The translations under genes were made by a program, and so were the position numbers. A DNA stretch of 64,000 nt. It comes from Colwellia sp. C1TZA3. GTDB lineage: Bacteria > Pseudomonadota > Gammaproteobacteria > Enterobacterales > Alteromonadaceae. The notes beneath the pieces were generated by a model, which was not told the origin of the DNA, did not search any database, and saw only the letters and a program-made list of their open reading frames with translations. Below, piece after piece: positions 56,418 through 64,000 of this stretch; the first letter of the stretch is position 1, and each line of letters starts with the position of its first letter. The stretch spans positions 45,241 through 109,240 of the forward strand of contig NZ_VOLS01000005.1 in assembly GCF_007954265.1 (NCBI RefSeq), written 5' to 3'.

Positions 56418-56441
56418 TGAGTTATAAAAGTGCTATGGCAC

Positions 56442-56957
56442 TTAAGCGTTGGCATTATCCAAACGCGCTTCTTTTTCTAATTTCTTTTTGAATCGCTGGC
56501 GCTTAAGCGGTGACAAATAGTCAACAAACAAGATGCCATTAAGATGATCAAGTTCATGCTGAATACAAATAGCTAAGAGCTCTTCACCGTCTAAAGTAAA
56601 GGTTTGGCCATTTTCATCAAGGGCGGTAACGGTGACATCAATACTACGGTCAACCTTGGCATAACAGCCGGGTACCGATAAACAACCTTCTTCATTAATA
56701 ATGGTGTCATCACTTTTACGGATGATTTCAGGATTTATTAACACATAAGGGTGTTCTTTATTTTCTGAAACATCAATAACGACAATTCTTTGGTGAATAT
56801 CAACTTGCGTTGCCGCCAAACCAACACCATTTTCATCATACATGGTTTCAAACATGTTACTGATAATATTACGAATTTCATCGTTAACTTCAGTTACAGG
56901 TTGCGCTTTTGTTCTTAATCTCTCATCAGGAAATCGTAATACAGGTAAAATAGCCAT
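56442..56957 (-). CDS. def: Peptide deformylase
   Basis: The 171-aa metalloenzyme removes N-formyl groups from nascent proteins. The three active-site motifs are [17 protein letters not shown] and HELDHLNG, giving the Cys, two His and Glu for metal binding and catalysis. It is the first gene of def-fmt-rsmB-trkA and is divergent from the LysM gene. Confidence 0.98.
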   Translation of the reverse strand: MAILPVLRFPDERLRTKAQPVTEVNDEIRNIISNMFETMYDENGVGLAATQVDIHQRIVVIDVSENKEHPYVLINPEIIRKSDDTIINEEGCLSVPGCYAKVDRSIDVTVTALDENGQTFTLDGEELLAICIQHELDHLNGILFVDYLSPLKRQRFKKKLEKEARLDNANA

Positions 56958-57073
56958 AATTTATCAAAAGAGTTCGCGAAATGTCGCATAGAGTGTTATG
57001 TTTCAATTTTAGCCATTAATTATAGTTAATCATAGTGGTTTAGGATAAAACCTCTAATAATAGGGAAATTAAC

Positions 57074-58162
57074 ATGCTAATAAGAGTTTTATCATCGCTA
57101 TTTGGCATTGCTCTGTCAGTATCTTTAATGGCCAATGAGCTAGTATTAAAGTCAGATGCTCCAAAATCGTATATCGTTAAGAAAGGCGATACCTTGTGGG
57201 ACATATCCGGCATATTTCTCAATCAACCTTGGTTGTGGCCTAAGTTATGGCGTCTTAATCCCGATATTAATAACCCACATTTAATTTACCCCGGTGATGA
57301 ACTGCGGCTAGTATTTGACGTCCAAGGTCAACCCATGTTGGTGAAAGGCAAGCCTGAACTTAAATGGTCGCCTAAAGTACGTGAACAATTAAAAGATCAA
57401 AAACCGGTTAGTACACTACCTTTGCATGCTATTGCAGCCTATATTCGCTATGACACGGTGAGAAGTTTAGCTGAGTTAGCGGGTTTACCTCACATTATTG
57501 GTAGTGAGAACGGCTATAAATCAAGTATTGATGGCTTTAAAGTTTATATTAATCGTGAGCTCATTGTTGGCCAAAGTTACGGCATTTACCATAAAGCTGA
57601 TGCCATTGTTGACCCCGAAACACATCAGACTTTAGGTTATAACATTCGACTTATTGGTACCGGTAAGGCCGTACAAAGTGGCAATATGAGTAAACAGCAG
57701 CCAAGCACTATTTTTGTCGATGGAGCAAAGCGTGAAATTCGTTCTGGCGCTTATGTTATGCCAGTAAATGATGAACAAGATTACCCCTCTATTTTTACCA
57801 TGCGAGCAGGCGCTAAAAGCACTAACGGCTTGATCATTAGTTCGGTAACTAAGCTAAGTGAATTTGCTAAATTTGATGTGGTAATGATTAATAAAGGTAA
57901 TAGCCAAGCCGTACAAGCTGGCGATGTGTTAACCGTTAGCCGAAAAAGCCCCGCCGTTATTGAAACAGACAATGGACCGCAATACAGTAAAGACACTTCT
58001 GATTGGAACAAAATAGCTAATGACAGCGATTCAGATTACGATATGCCGGCTGAAGTGATCGGCAAAGTGATGGTATTTAAAGTTTATGACAAGGTCAGTA
58101 TGGCGTTGATCCTTAGTGCTGAAAAGCCATTACAAGTGCTTGACGGAGTTACTGCACCCTAG
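57074..58162 (+). CDS. LysM peptidoglycan-binding domain protein
   Basis: The 362-aa exported protein has a signal peptide (LFGIALSVSLMA, about 8-19) and one LysM domain right after it (YIVKKGDTLWDISGIFLNQP, residues 35-54, extending to about 85). The rest is beta-rich and without a recognised enzyme motif. Homologues sit beside def and dprA in related genera. It probably binds the cell wall. The gene is divergent from def and precedes dprA by 33 nt. Confidence 0.92.
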   Translation: MLIRVLSSLFGIALSVSLMANELVLKSDAPKSYIVKKGDTLWDISGIFLNQPWLWPKLWRLNPDINNPHLIYPGDELRLVFDVQGQPMLVKGKPELKWSPKVREQLKDQKPVSTLPLHAIAAYIRYDTVRSLAELAGLPHIIGSENGYKSSIDGFKVYINRELIVGQSYGIYHKADAIVDPETHQTLGYNIRLIGTGKAVQSGNMSKQQPSTIFVDGAKREIRSGAYVMPVNDEQDYPSIFTMRAGAKSTNGLIISSVTKLSEFAKFDVVMINKGNSQAVQAGDVLTVSRKSPAVIETDNGPQYSKDTSDWNKIANDSDSDYDMPAEVIGKVMVFKVYDKVSMALILSAEKPLQVLDGVTAP

Positions 58163-58195
58163 CCCTAAAATTGGGCCACTCTTAAGGAGAAGCAA

Positions 58196-59332
58196 GTGGC
58201 AAATACCAGTAACACGCTAACGTTGGAGTTAACTCCAACGCATTATTGGTTAGCAGTGAGAGCTATTCCACGGCTAGCCATTCATAAAAAAATTGCCTTA
58301 GTCAAAAAATTTGGTTTAAGCGCTTTATTCGCCGCGAATACTGACTTAACGTTGTCAGGCCTTACCAACCCACAGCGCGCTGCAATAACTGCTCCTGCCT
58401 GGGATTTGTTGACAAAAATAATATTTGATTCAAGTCATTGTCATAGCCAAATCATTGCCTTTGATGATCCGCTATACCCGCCATTATTAAAAGAAATTTA
58501 TGACCCACCTTTAGTGCTTTTTGTCCGTGGCAATGCGGATTTATTGTTATACCCTAAAATTGCCATTGTGGGTAGCCGCAATGCCAGTATATCTGGTCGA
58601 GAAATTGCTCATAAGTTGGCGGGTCAGCTAACCACACAATTCGTTGTTACTAGTGGTTTAGCGTCGGGTATTGATGGGCAAGCACATTTAGGGGCCTTGC
58701 ATCAGCAGGGTTATACTATTGCGGTGGTAGCAACAGGACTAGATATAACTTATCCCGCTCGACATAAAAAATTACAAAAAGATATTGTTGAAAACAAGGG
58801 TCTAATCATTAGCGAGTTTGCCCCTGGTATCGCACCTAAGGCGGGACATTTTCCAAAGCGAAATCGTTTAATCAGCGGTTTAAGTTTGGGGGTTTTGGTT
58901 GTTGAAGCGTCATTGAAAAGTGGTTCGTTGATCACGGCGCGTTGTGCATTAGAACAAGGGCGGGAAGTATTTGCAGTACCTAGCTCTATTTATAATGTGC
59001 AGGCAAAAGGTTGCCACTGGTTAATTAAGCAAGGCGCTAAACTTGTTGAAGATACCAGCGATATAGTGGACGAGTTTGAAGAGTTCGTTACAGATAATTT
59101 AAACTTAAATAGAAACAAAGCGAAAGATAATTCAACAGAAAAAAGTAAAAAACAGCACTTGTGTAACGATCCAATGTTAGCTAGTGTGGGTTATGAAATT
59201 ACACCCGTAGATTTAGTGGTGTCGCGCAGTAAACTACCCATAGATGTAGTGCTAACTCGATTAACAGTGCTTGAACTTAGAGGTCTAGTTTCTGCTGTGC
59301 CAGGGGGTTATCTTAAATTAAATAGGGGCTAG
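58196..59332 (+). CDS. dprA: DNA-processing protein DprA (Smf)
   Basis: The 378-aa protein loads RecA on incoming single-stranded DNA in transformation. The Rossmann-like core shows [19 protein letters not shown] and [16 protein letters not shown], with [14 protein letters not shown]-terminal winged-helix domain ([17 protein letters not shown]) follows. The start is GTG (58196) with AAGGAGA 6 nt before it. smg begins 2 nt after the stop. Confidence 0.96.
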   Translation: MANTSNTLTLELTPTHYWLAVRAIPRLAIHKKIALVKKFGLSALFAANTDLTLSGLTNPQRAAITAPAWDLLTKIIFDSSHCHSQIIAFDDPLYPPLLKEIYDPPLVLFVRGNADLLLYPKIAIVGSRNASISGREIAHKLAGQLTTQFVVTSGLASGIDGQAHLGALHQQGYTIAVVATGLDITYPARHKKLQKDIVENKGLIISEFAPGIAPKAGHFPKRNRLISGLSLGVLVVEASLKSGSLITARCALEQGREVFAVPSSIYNVQAKGCHWLIKQGAKLVEDTSDIVDEFEEFVTDNLNLNRNKAKDNSTEKSKKQHLCNDPMLASVGYEITPVDLVVSRSKLPIDVVLTRLTVLELRGLVSAVPGGYLKLNRG

Positions 59333-59334
59333 TT

Positions 59335-59808
59335 ATGTTTGATATCTTGATGTACCTTTTTGAAAATTATATTCATAGTGAAGCCGAAGTTATGGTGGAT
59401 CATGAGCTACTTACCGACGAATTAACCCGTGCTGGTTTCCACCAAGATGAAATTTATAAAGCACTTGCTTGGTTGGAAAAACTTACCGCCTTACAAGACA
59501 CTGAGGCTTATCCTTATTTAACACGAGTAGGTAATCAATCTATTCGAATTTACACCGCACAAGAGAGCCAAATTCTTGATGTAGAATGTCGTGGTTTTCT
59601 AATGTTTTTAGAGCAGGTTAATTTATTAGACTTTACTACCCGTGAAATGGTTATTGACCGTGTTATGGAGTTAGACACTCAATTTTTCTCTATTGATGAT
59701 TTAAAGTGGGTTGTGTTGATGGTGCTGTTTAATGTGCCAGGTAAAGAAAGTGCCTACTCTCAGATGGAAGACTTGATTTTTGATGAGCAAGAAGGCCCGT
59801 TGCATTAA
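59335..59808 (+). CDS. smg: Smg family protein (DUF494)
   Basis: The 157-aa acidic protein of unknown function matches the Smg/DUF494 family from the start ([16 protein letters not shown]) to the end ([18 protein letters not shown]). It is almost contiguous with dprA, as in E. coli dprA-smg-yrdD. Confidence 0.95.
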   Translation: MFDILMYLFENYIHSEAEVMVDHELLTDELTRAGFHQDEIYKALAWLEKLTALQDTEAYPYLTRVGNQSIRIYTAQESQILDVECRGFLMFLEQVNLLDFTTREMVIDRVMELDTQFFSIDDLKWVVLMVLFNVPGKESAYSQMEDLIFDEQEGPLH

Positions 59809-59902
59809 CTTTTTTCTGAAACTAAAAGTGCACGAAAAATAGCCTACATTAAGACGGCAAAAATATGGCATAATATCCGCCTAATATTTTAGGTGCATTA
59901 CT

Positions 59903-60469
59903 ATGTCAAATCTCGAAAAACCCCTGTTTTCACGTCATGAGCATGCCTTAGAAAAAACTGCTGAAATTTGTCCTGACTGTGCTTCGCAGCTCACCATTAA
60001 ACACAGTAAGTCAGGCTCATTTTTTGGTTGTGTTACCTATCCTAACTGCCAATACACTCGAGCTGTTGTTGAACATGAGCGCGTTGATGACAAAATACTG
60101 ATGGGCAGTGAATGCCCTGAATGCAATCACGAATTGGCGGTCAAACAAGGTCGCTATGGTATGTTTATTGGCTGTACAAACTACCCTGAGTGTTCTTACA
60201 TCGTTGCGCAAGATCATAATGAACTTGAGCAACAAAATGTCAGTTGTCCGCAGTGTAAAAAGGGCCAACTACAATCAAAAATCAGCCGTTTTGGTAAAAC
60301 ATTTTATTCCTGTGATCACTATCCAAAATGTAAATTTGTTGTCAATCATGAGCCAGTGGATGGCGCATGTGAAAAATGTGGCTTTGCTTTATTATTAAAA
60401 AGACAGATGGCGGCAGGTGAAAAATTACAATGCGCGTCCAAACCTTGTAGTTACTTTCAGAAGATCTAA
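59903..60469 (+). CDS. yrdD: Topoisomerase I C-terminal zinc-finger-like protein
   Basis: The 188-aa protein consists of four zinc-ribbon units with CPDC/CVTYPNC, CPEC/CTNYPEC, CPQC/CDHYPKC and CEKCG/CASKPC. They are like the zinc fingers at the end of topoisomerase I, but there is no topoisomerase core. It likely binds single-stranded DNA or RNA (inference). It follows smg, as YrdD does in E. coli. Downstream are a split terminator and the convergent purK. Confidence 0.93.
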   Translation: MSNLEKPLFSRHEHALEKTAEICPDCASQLTIKHSKSGSFFGCVTYPNCQYTRAVVEHERVDDKILMGSECPECNHELAVKQGRYGMFIGCTNYPECSYIVAQDHNELEQQNVSCPQCKKGQLQSKISRFGKTFYSCDHYPKCKFVVNHEPVDGACEKCGFALLLKRQMAAGEKLQCASKPCSYFQKI

Positions 60470-60502
60470 TTTTCTTATAAATAGAGATATAAATTGTGCT
60501 GT

Positions 60503-60708
60503 AAAAAAGCCAGTGATACCAATTTGATTAATTAAGTGATCACCTTTTTCATGAGGAAAAATGGATAAATACAAGGCATAAAATTTAATAAGTAGTTATT
60601 CACCTTATAAATTTTATAACGCTGTAGTTATTCATTTTAACCATTAAAAATGAGCAGGTAATTAATCAACTTGGTATGACATATGCGTAAGGCATCACTG
60701 GCTTTTTT
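60503..60708. terminator. Bidirectional yrdD/purK terminator with a MITE at its stem edge
   Basis: AAAAAAGCCAGTGA (60503-60516) and TCACTGGCTTTTTT (60695-60708) are perfect inverted complements, 14 bp. They would form an ordinary terminator stem with a 15-nt loop if the 160-bp B element and one TGA were removed. The element can itself fold, so the stem may still form as one long hairpin. Confidence 0.85.
60517..60676 (-). mobile_element. 160-bp MITE, family B, copy 4
   Basis: Reverse orientation of the other B copies, exactly 160 bp, TACC to GGTA, flanked by TGA on both sides (60514-60516 and 60677-60679). Its TGA target is the end of the terminator stem between yrdD and purK. Confidence 0.92.
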
Positions 60709-60724
60709 AATCGCTAATTGAGTG

Positions 60725-61879
60725 TTAGCTCAGTTGTTTTTTGTAACTGGCGACATAAGGTTTAAGTTCATCAAATGCTGCTGTTGGCAAAATATCAGCT
60801 AATAACGCTAATCGTGCAGCTAATTGTTTTTCATCATTGCCTGAAACATTAATATGACCCATTTTACGGCCCGGGCGTTTGCTTTTTCCATACCAATGTA
60901 AAGTGGTACTCGCTACACTCAAAATTTCATTCGGTACTTCATCTTCACCCAATATATTAATCATGGCTGATGGACGAATTAATTGGGTACTGCCAAGTGG
61001 TAAATTGCATACCGCTCGTAAATGGTTTTCAAATTGACACGTATCTGCACCTTGCTGGGTCCAATGACCTGAGTTGTGTACGCGAGGGGCAATTTCATTT
61101 ACTAACAATTGCTCGCCGATTTGGAAAAATTCAATGGCTAATACACCAATGTAATTTAACTCTTTTGCTATGCTATCAAATACTTGTTTTGCTTGTGCTT
61201 GTAGTGCTTGATCTATTTCGATGGCAATTGACACACTCAGCACGCCATTAGTGTGATGGTTTTGAGTTAATGGGTAAACTATCGTATTACCTTGACTGTC
61301 ACGCGCGCCAACTAAGGAGACTTCGCGATCAAAAGGCACCATTTGTTCGGCCACTACCGCATGTTGAAGGCCTTGTACGCCACCATCAAAAAAAGCTTTA
61401 ATATCAAGCCAAATGTCTTCCGCTTGTGCTTTATCTTTTAATCGCCATTGACCTTTACCATCATAACCTGCCAAAGCGCTTTTTAAAATTAACGGCATAG
61501 ACAGGCTATTTAAAGCTTGGTCAAAGTCTGCTTTGGTGGTAATAATTTGGTGCTGGGCATTTGCCACACCACACTTTATTAGCAGATCTTTTTCTAATCT
61601 TCTATCGCCGCCCACTTTAATGGCTTGGCTGCTCGGGCGCAGTTTTCCAGACGCCTCACAAAGTGCAAGTGTTTGGTGATCAATATGCTCAAATTCAGCG
61701 GTTATAAAGTCAGCGAACTCAATGCCTTGTGTTAATCTACCAAAAACAATGTCAGTTGAAAGCGGATCAACTACAGTGCCTGAGCCAACATCAAAAGCTC
61801 GTATATTGATATTTAAAGGCTTAACCGCCAAGGCCATCATACGAGCCAGTTGCCCCGCACCTAATACTAAAACATTCAT
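60725..61879 (-). CDS. purK: 5-(carboxyamino)imidazole ribonucleotide synthase
   Basis: The 384-aa ATP-grasp enzyme carboxylates AIR in purine synthesis. The N-terminus VLGAGQLARMMALAVKPLNI and the ATP-grasp region KSALAGYDGKGQWRL (near 130) are typical, as is NEIAPRVHNSGHWTQ. It follows purE by 9 nt on the same strand. Confidence 0.98.
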   Translation of the reverse strand: MNVLVLGAGQLARMMALAVKPLNINIRAFDVGSGTVVDPLSTDIVFGRLTQGIEFADFITAEFEHIDHQTLALCEASGKLRPSSQAIKVGGDRRLEKDLLIKCGVANAQHQIITTKADFDQALNSLSMPLILKSALAGYDGKGQWRLKDKAQAEDIWLDIKAFFDGGVQGLQHAVVAEQMVPFDREVSLVGARDSQGNTIVYPLTQNHHTNGVLSVSIAIEIDQALQAQAKQVFDSIAKELNYIGVLAIEFFQIGEQLLVNEIAPRVHNSGHWTQQGADTCQFENHLRAVCNLPLGSTQLIRPSAMINILGEDEVPNEILSVASTTLHWYGKSKRPGRKMGHINVSGNDEKQLAARLALLADILPTAAFDELKPYVASYKKQLS

Positions 61880-61888
61880 TTAGCTAGC

Positions 61889-62371
61889 CTATTCTGCAGG
61901 GTTTGGGTTATCAAGAATTGTTTGTGTTTGCTCAGCTCTAAATTGCTCAACAGCCGCTTGTACTGCTGGGTCAGAAAGACCAATGATTTGAGCGGCTAAT
62001 AAGCCAGCATTCGCAGCACCTGCCGTACCAATGGCTAATGTACCAACAGCAATGCCTTTTGGCATTTGTACAATAGAGAGTAATGAGTCTTGACCACTTA
62101 AGGCTTTTGATTGCACAGGTACACCTAACACCGGCAAGCTTGTATAAGCAGCGGTCATACCGGGTAGATGTGCTGCGCCACCTGCGCCACCAATAATAAC
62201 TTGAAGACCACGGTTTTTAGCGCTTTGTGCATACTCAGCAAGTAAATGAGGCGTTCTATGTGCAGAAACAACTTTTGTTTCATAAGGCACATTAAATAGA
62301 TCTAACATTTCAGCAGCGTGCTGCATGGTTGGCCAATCCGACTTTGACCCCATGATAATCCCAACTTTCAT
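61889..62371 (-). CDS. purE: 5-(carboxyamino)imidazole ribonucleotide mutase
   Basis: The 160-aa class I PurE converts N5-CAIR to CAIR. The substrate loop [12 protein letters not shown] (8-19), SAHRTPH (40-46) and [12 protein letters not shown] are present. It is the first gene of purEK. The 331-bp region to the acyl-CoA ligase gene holds its promoter and a 49-bp mini-element; no PurR box was recognised. Confidence 0.98.
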   Translation of the reverse strand: MKVGIIMGSKSDWPTMQHAAEMLDLFNVPYETKVVSAHRTPHLLAEYAQSAKNRGLQVIIGGAGGAAHLPGMTAAYTSLPVLGVPVQSKALSGQDSLLSIVQMPKGIAVGTLAIGTAGAANAGLLAAQIIGLSDPAVQAAVEQFRAEQTQTILDNPNPAE

Positions 62372-62617
62372 ATGCGTAGTGCCTTTTGATGATTTGATTT
62401 AAAACCTAACGTTATACCCACAGATGCAACATTAAGTGAAATTTAATGCAATATTATAACGTGTTTAAAAATATTCCGAAATGACAATTCTTTCTTAGCC
62501 TTTATAAGGCGGCGTAAATGACTTTAATGTAGACCAAAGGATAATTTTTTAATTTAATTATCGGCGTATGATTATTTTTATATTGTAAACCGAGCATTAT
62601 ATAAAATGACCGTGTTA

Positions 62618-62666
62618 TACCAATTGATATAATGAAGTACCTCACTTACCATTAATTTAATTAGTA
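62618..62666. mobile_element. 49-bp minimal palindromic element
   Basis: It starts TACCAATTGATATAATG and ends in an imperfect inverted copy, ATTAATTTAATTAGTA. The flanks are TTA on both sides (62615-62617 and 62667-62669). It lies 36 bp before the acyl-CoA ligase start, so it may lie in its promoter or leader. Confidence 0.65.
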
Positions 62667-62702
62667 TTAATAGTCGCTTCGGTAAAATAAATAAGGAAAA
62701 TT

Positions 62703-63821
62703 ATGAGTAACATTTATAGCCAAAGTTTAGATAAAATTGCCGCTAATAGTCAGCCACTAACACCGATAAACTTTTTAAATCGTAGCGCGGATGTTTATCC
62801 AGACAAAATTGCAATTATCCATGGCAAGCAAAAAATCACTTATCAGCAATACCATAAAAATGTTCGTCGATTAGCCTCAAGTCTCATTAAAAACGGGGTC
62901 AATCCTGGGCAAACCGTTAGTATTATGGCGGCTAATATTCCAGCATTTTTGGATGCACATTATGGTGTGCCACTAACCGGTGCCGTGCTTAATGCAATTA
63001 ATATCCGGCTTGATGCAGAAAATATCGCCTTTATTCTTGATCACGCCGAATGTGATGTGCTGTTTACTGACACCGCGTTTTCAAGTGTCATTAAACAAGC
63101 ATTAGCACTATCAAAGCGTAACCCTTTGGTGATTGATATCGATGATCCAGAAGGGCCGGGCGGTGAACGCCTTGGTGTAATGGAGTATCAAGAGTTACTC
63201 GCTCAAGGGGATGAAAATTTCACTGGTTCACTTATTCATGATGAATGGCAAGCTTTGGCACTTAATTACACCTCGGGCACTACGGGTAATCCTAAAGGTG
63301 TAGTTTATTCACATCGCGGCGCTTACCTGAATTCTCTTGGCCATAACTTTGTTTGGCCAACAGACAGTAAGACCAATTATTTGTGGACTTTGCCGATGTT
63401 CCATTGCAATGGTTGGTGTTTTCCGTGGACCATAGTTGCTGTTGGTGGTACGCAAATTTGCTTGAGGCAAGTTGAAGTGGGCGCCATCGTGAATGCGATG
63501 ATTGAGCATAAGGTCAGTCATTTTTGTGGTGCGCCAATCGTGCTTAATATGATTTTAAATGCTGACGAAAGCTTGCTGGCGCAATTACCTAAAAATATTA
63601 AAGCGATGACCGCCGGTGCTCCGCCACCGGCGGCGGTTATTAAGGGTATTGAAAACTTAGGTATTGAAATTACTCAAAGTTATGGCTTAACTGAAGTTTA
63701 TGGGCCTTGTGTCGTTAGTGAGTGGAAAGATGAATGGAATGAGCGAAGTGACGATGAACGGGCAGCATTAAAAGCGCGCCAAGGTGTGCGTTATACCAAT
63801 TACATTAAATTTGTGATCTAA
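62703..63821 (+). pseudogene. AMP-dependent acyl-CoA ligase, truncated by an insertion sequence
   Basis: Acyl-CoA ligases activate fatty or other carboxylic acids with ATP and CoA. The 372 residues read here cover the large domain with NYTSGTTGNPKGVVYSHRG (ATP loop) and SYGLTEVYGP. Members of this family are about 540 aa. The frame leaves native sequence at GVRY, near residue 364, and ends eight codons into an insertion sequence. The missing part includes the hinge and the C-terminal lid with the catalytic Lys. The native 3' part should lie beyond the IS, outside this window. The exact acyl substrate cannot be told. Confidence 0.88.
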
Positions 63822-64000
63822 TGGTAGTTATGAAATATATTACTAAAAAACAATTATCTGAGAAATTGGAGCTTATTAATTTAAAGGCACTTATTGCTCA
63901 AGAAACCAATGGCAGAATGAGAATTCGCCTATTAGCTTTATTGCACATTAAGGATGGAGCTGACAGAACTCAAGCTGCCAAACATGTAAAAGTAAGCAGG
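63794..64000 (+). mobile_element. IS630-like insertion sequence, left part
   Basis: The left end TACCAATTACATTAAATTTG (from 63794) follows TTA (63791-63793) in the acyl-CoA ligase gene. This end matches the right end of A elements at 23 of 26 positions and the right end of B elements at 22 of 27. A transposase frame starts 36 bp in. The right end lies beyond the window, so size and target duplication cannot be read. Confidence 0.82.
63830..64000 (+). CDS. IS630-like transposase, N-terminal part (runs off window)
   Basis: The frame is open to the last base. From the ATG at 63830 it encodes MKYITKKQLSEKLELINLKA and then a segment with GRMRIRLLALLHIKDGADRT and QAAKHVKVSR, which looks like the N-terminal helix-turn-helix of IS630/Tc1-mariner transposases. 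An earlier ATG (63821) overlaps the stop of the broken ligase gene. The DDE catalytic domain is outside the window, so the family is probable, not certain. Confidence 0.72.
   Translation, partial: MKYITKKQLSEKLELINLKALIAQETNGRMRIRLLALLHIKDGADRTQAAKHVKVSR

Overview
The window is chromosomal DNA of a gammaproteobacterium of the order Alteromonadales, most likely Colwelliaceae (Colwellia/Thalassotalea-like). This is inferred from the protein sequences, the AT-rich composition, marine-type accessory genes and the abundant short palindromic insertion elements. It is the replication-origin region. The E. coli-type order mnmG - oriC - mioC is present, with a GATC-rich, AT-rich stretch and DnaA boxes at 26676-27086. 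Seven kilobases further on lies the rpmH/dnaA divergence with dnaA-dnaN-recF-gyrB. Two perfect 16-bp parS sites lie inside recF, and parA-parB lie beside rsmG-mnmG.

Layout. 1-1150: gene-free, with stem-loops, one 157-bp element and the glmS terminator. 1154-5559 (-): glmS, a DeoR-type regulator and glmU (amino-sugar / cell-wall precursor supply). 5833-13996: a block between glmU and atpC holding tex, a DcaP-like porin, an orphan and degenerate AMP-binding C-terminal domain, an S9 dipeptidyl-peptidase, and a yceI-cytochrome b561 pair. 13997-15077: a triple-nested mobile-element array. 15078-22045 (-): the complete ATP synthase operon atpIBEFHAGDC. 22385-26675 (-): parB, parA, rsmG, mnmG. 26676-27086: oriC. 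27087-31060: mioC, a Sel1-like secreted protein, an element cluster, a small secreted protein and mnmE. 31678-34072 (-): yidC, yidD, rnpA and rpmH (44 aa). 34550-43851 (+): dnaA, dnaN, recF, gyrB, glyQ, glyS. 44646-49090: M28 peptidase, an IS30-like remnant, tusA and a frameshifted slt. 49162-54004: pepQ, yigZ, trkH and trkA (the two Trk K+ uptake components, convergent). 54016-56957 (-): rsmB, fmt, def. 57074-60469 (+): LysM protein, dprA, smg, yrdD. 60725-62371 (-): purK, purE. 62703-64000: an acyl-CoA ligase gene cut by an insertion sequence that runs off the window.

The most distinctive content is a family of small non-autonomous elements. Four copies of a 157-bp element (A) and four of a 160-bp element (B), plus deletion derivatives down to 46 bp, all begin TACC and end GGTA. 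Nearly all intact copies are flanked by identical 3-bp TNA duplications (TTA, TAA or TGA). Their ends match the left end of the IS630-like element that interrupts the acyl-CoA ligase gene at the right edge, so that IS is the best candidate for the autonomous parent. One copy of A sits inside a copy of B, which sits inside an unrelated element C. Another copy of B has landed at the stem edge of the yrdD/purK terminator.

Most other genes are ordinary core genes in conserved neighbourhoods. No tRNA, rRNA, CRISPR array, prophage or defence system was seen.
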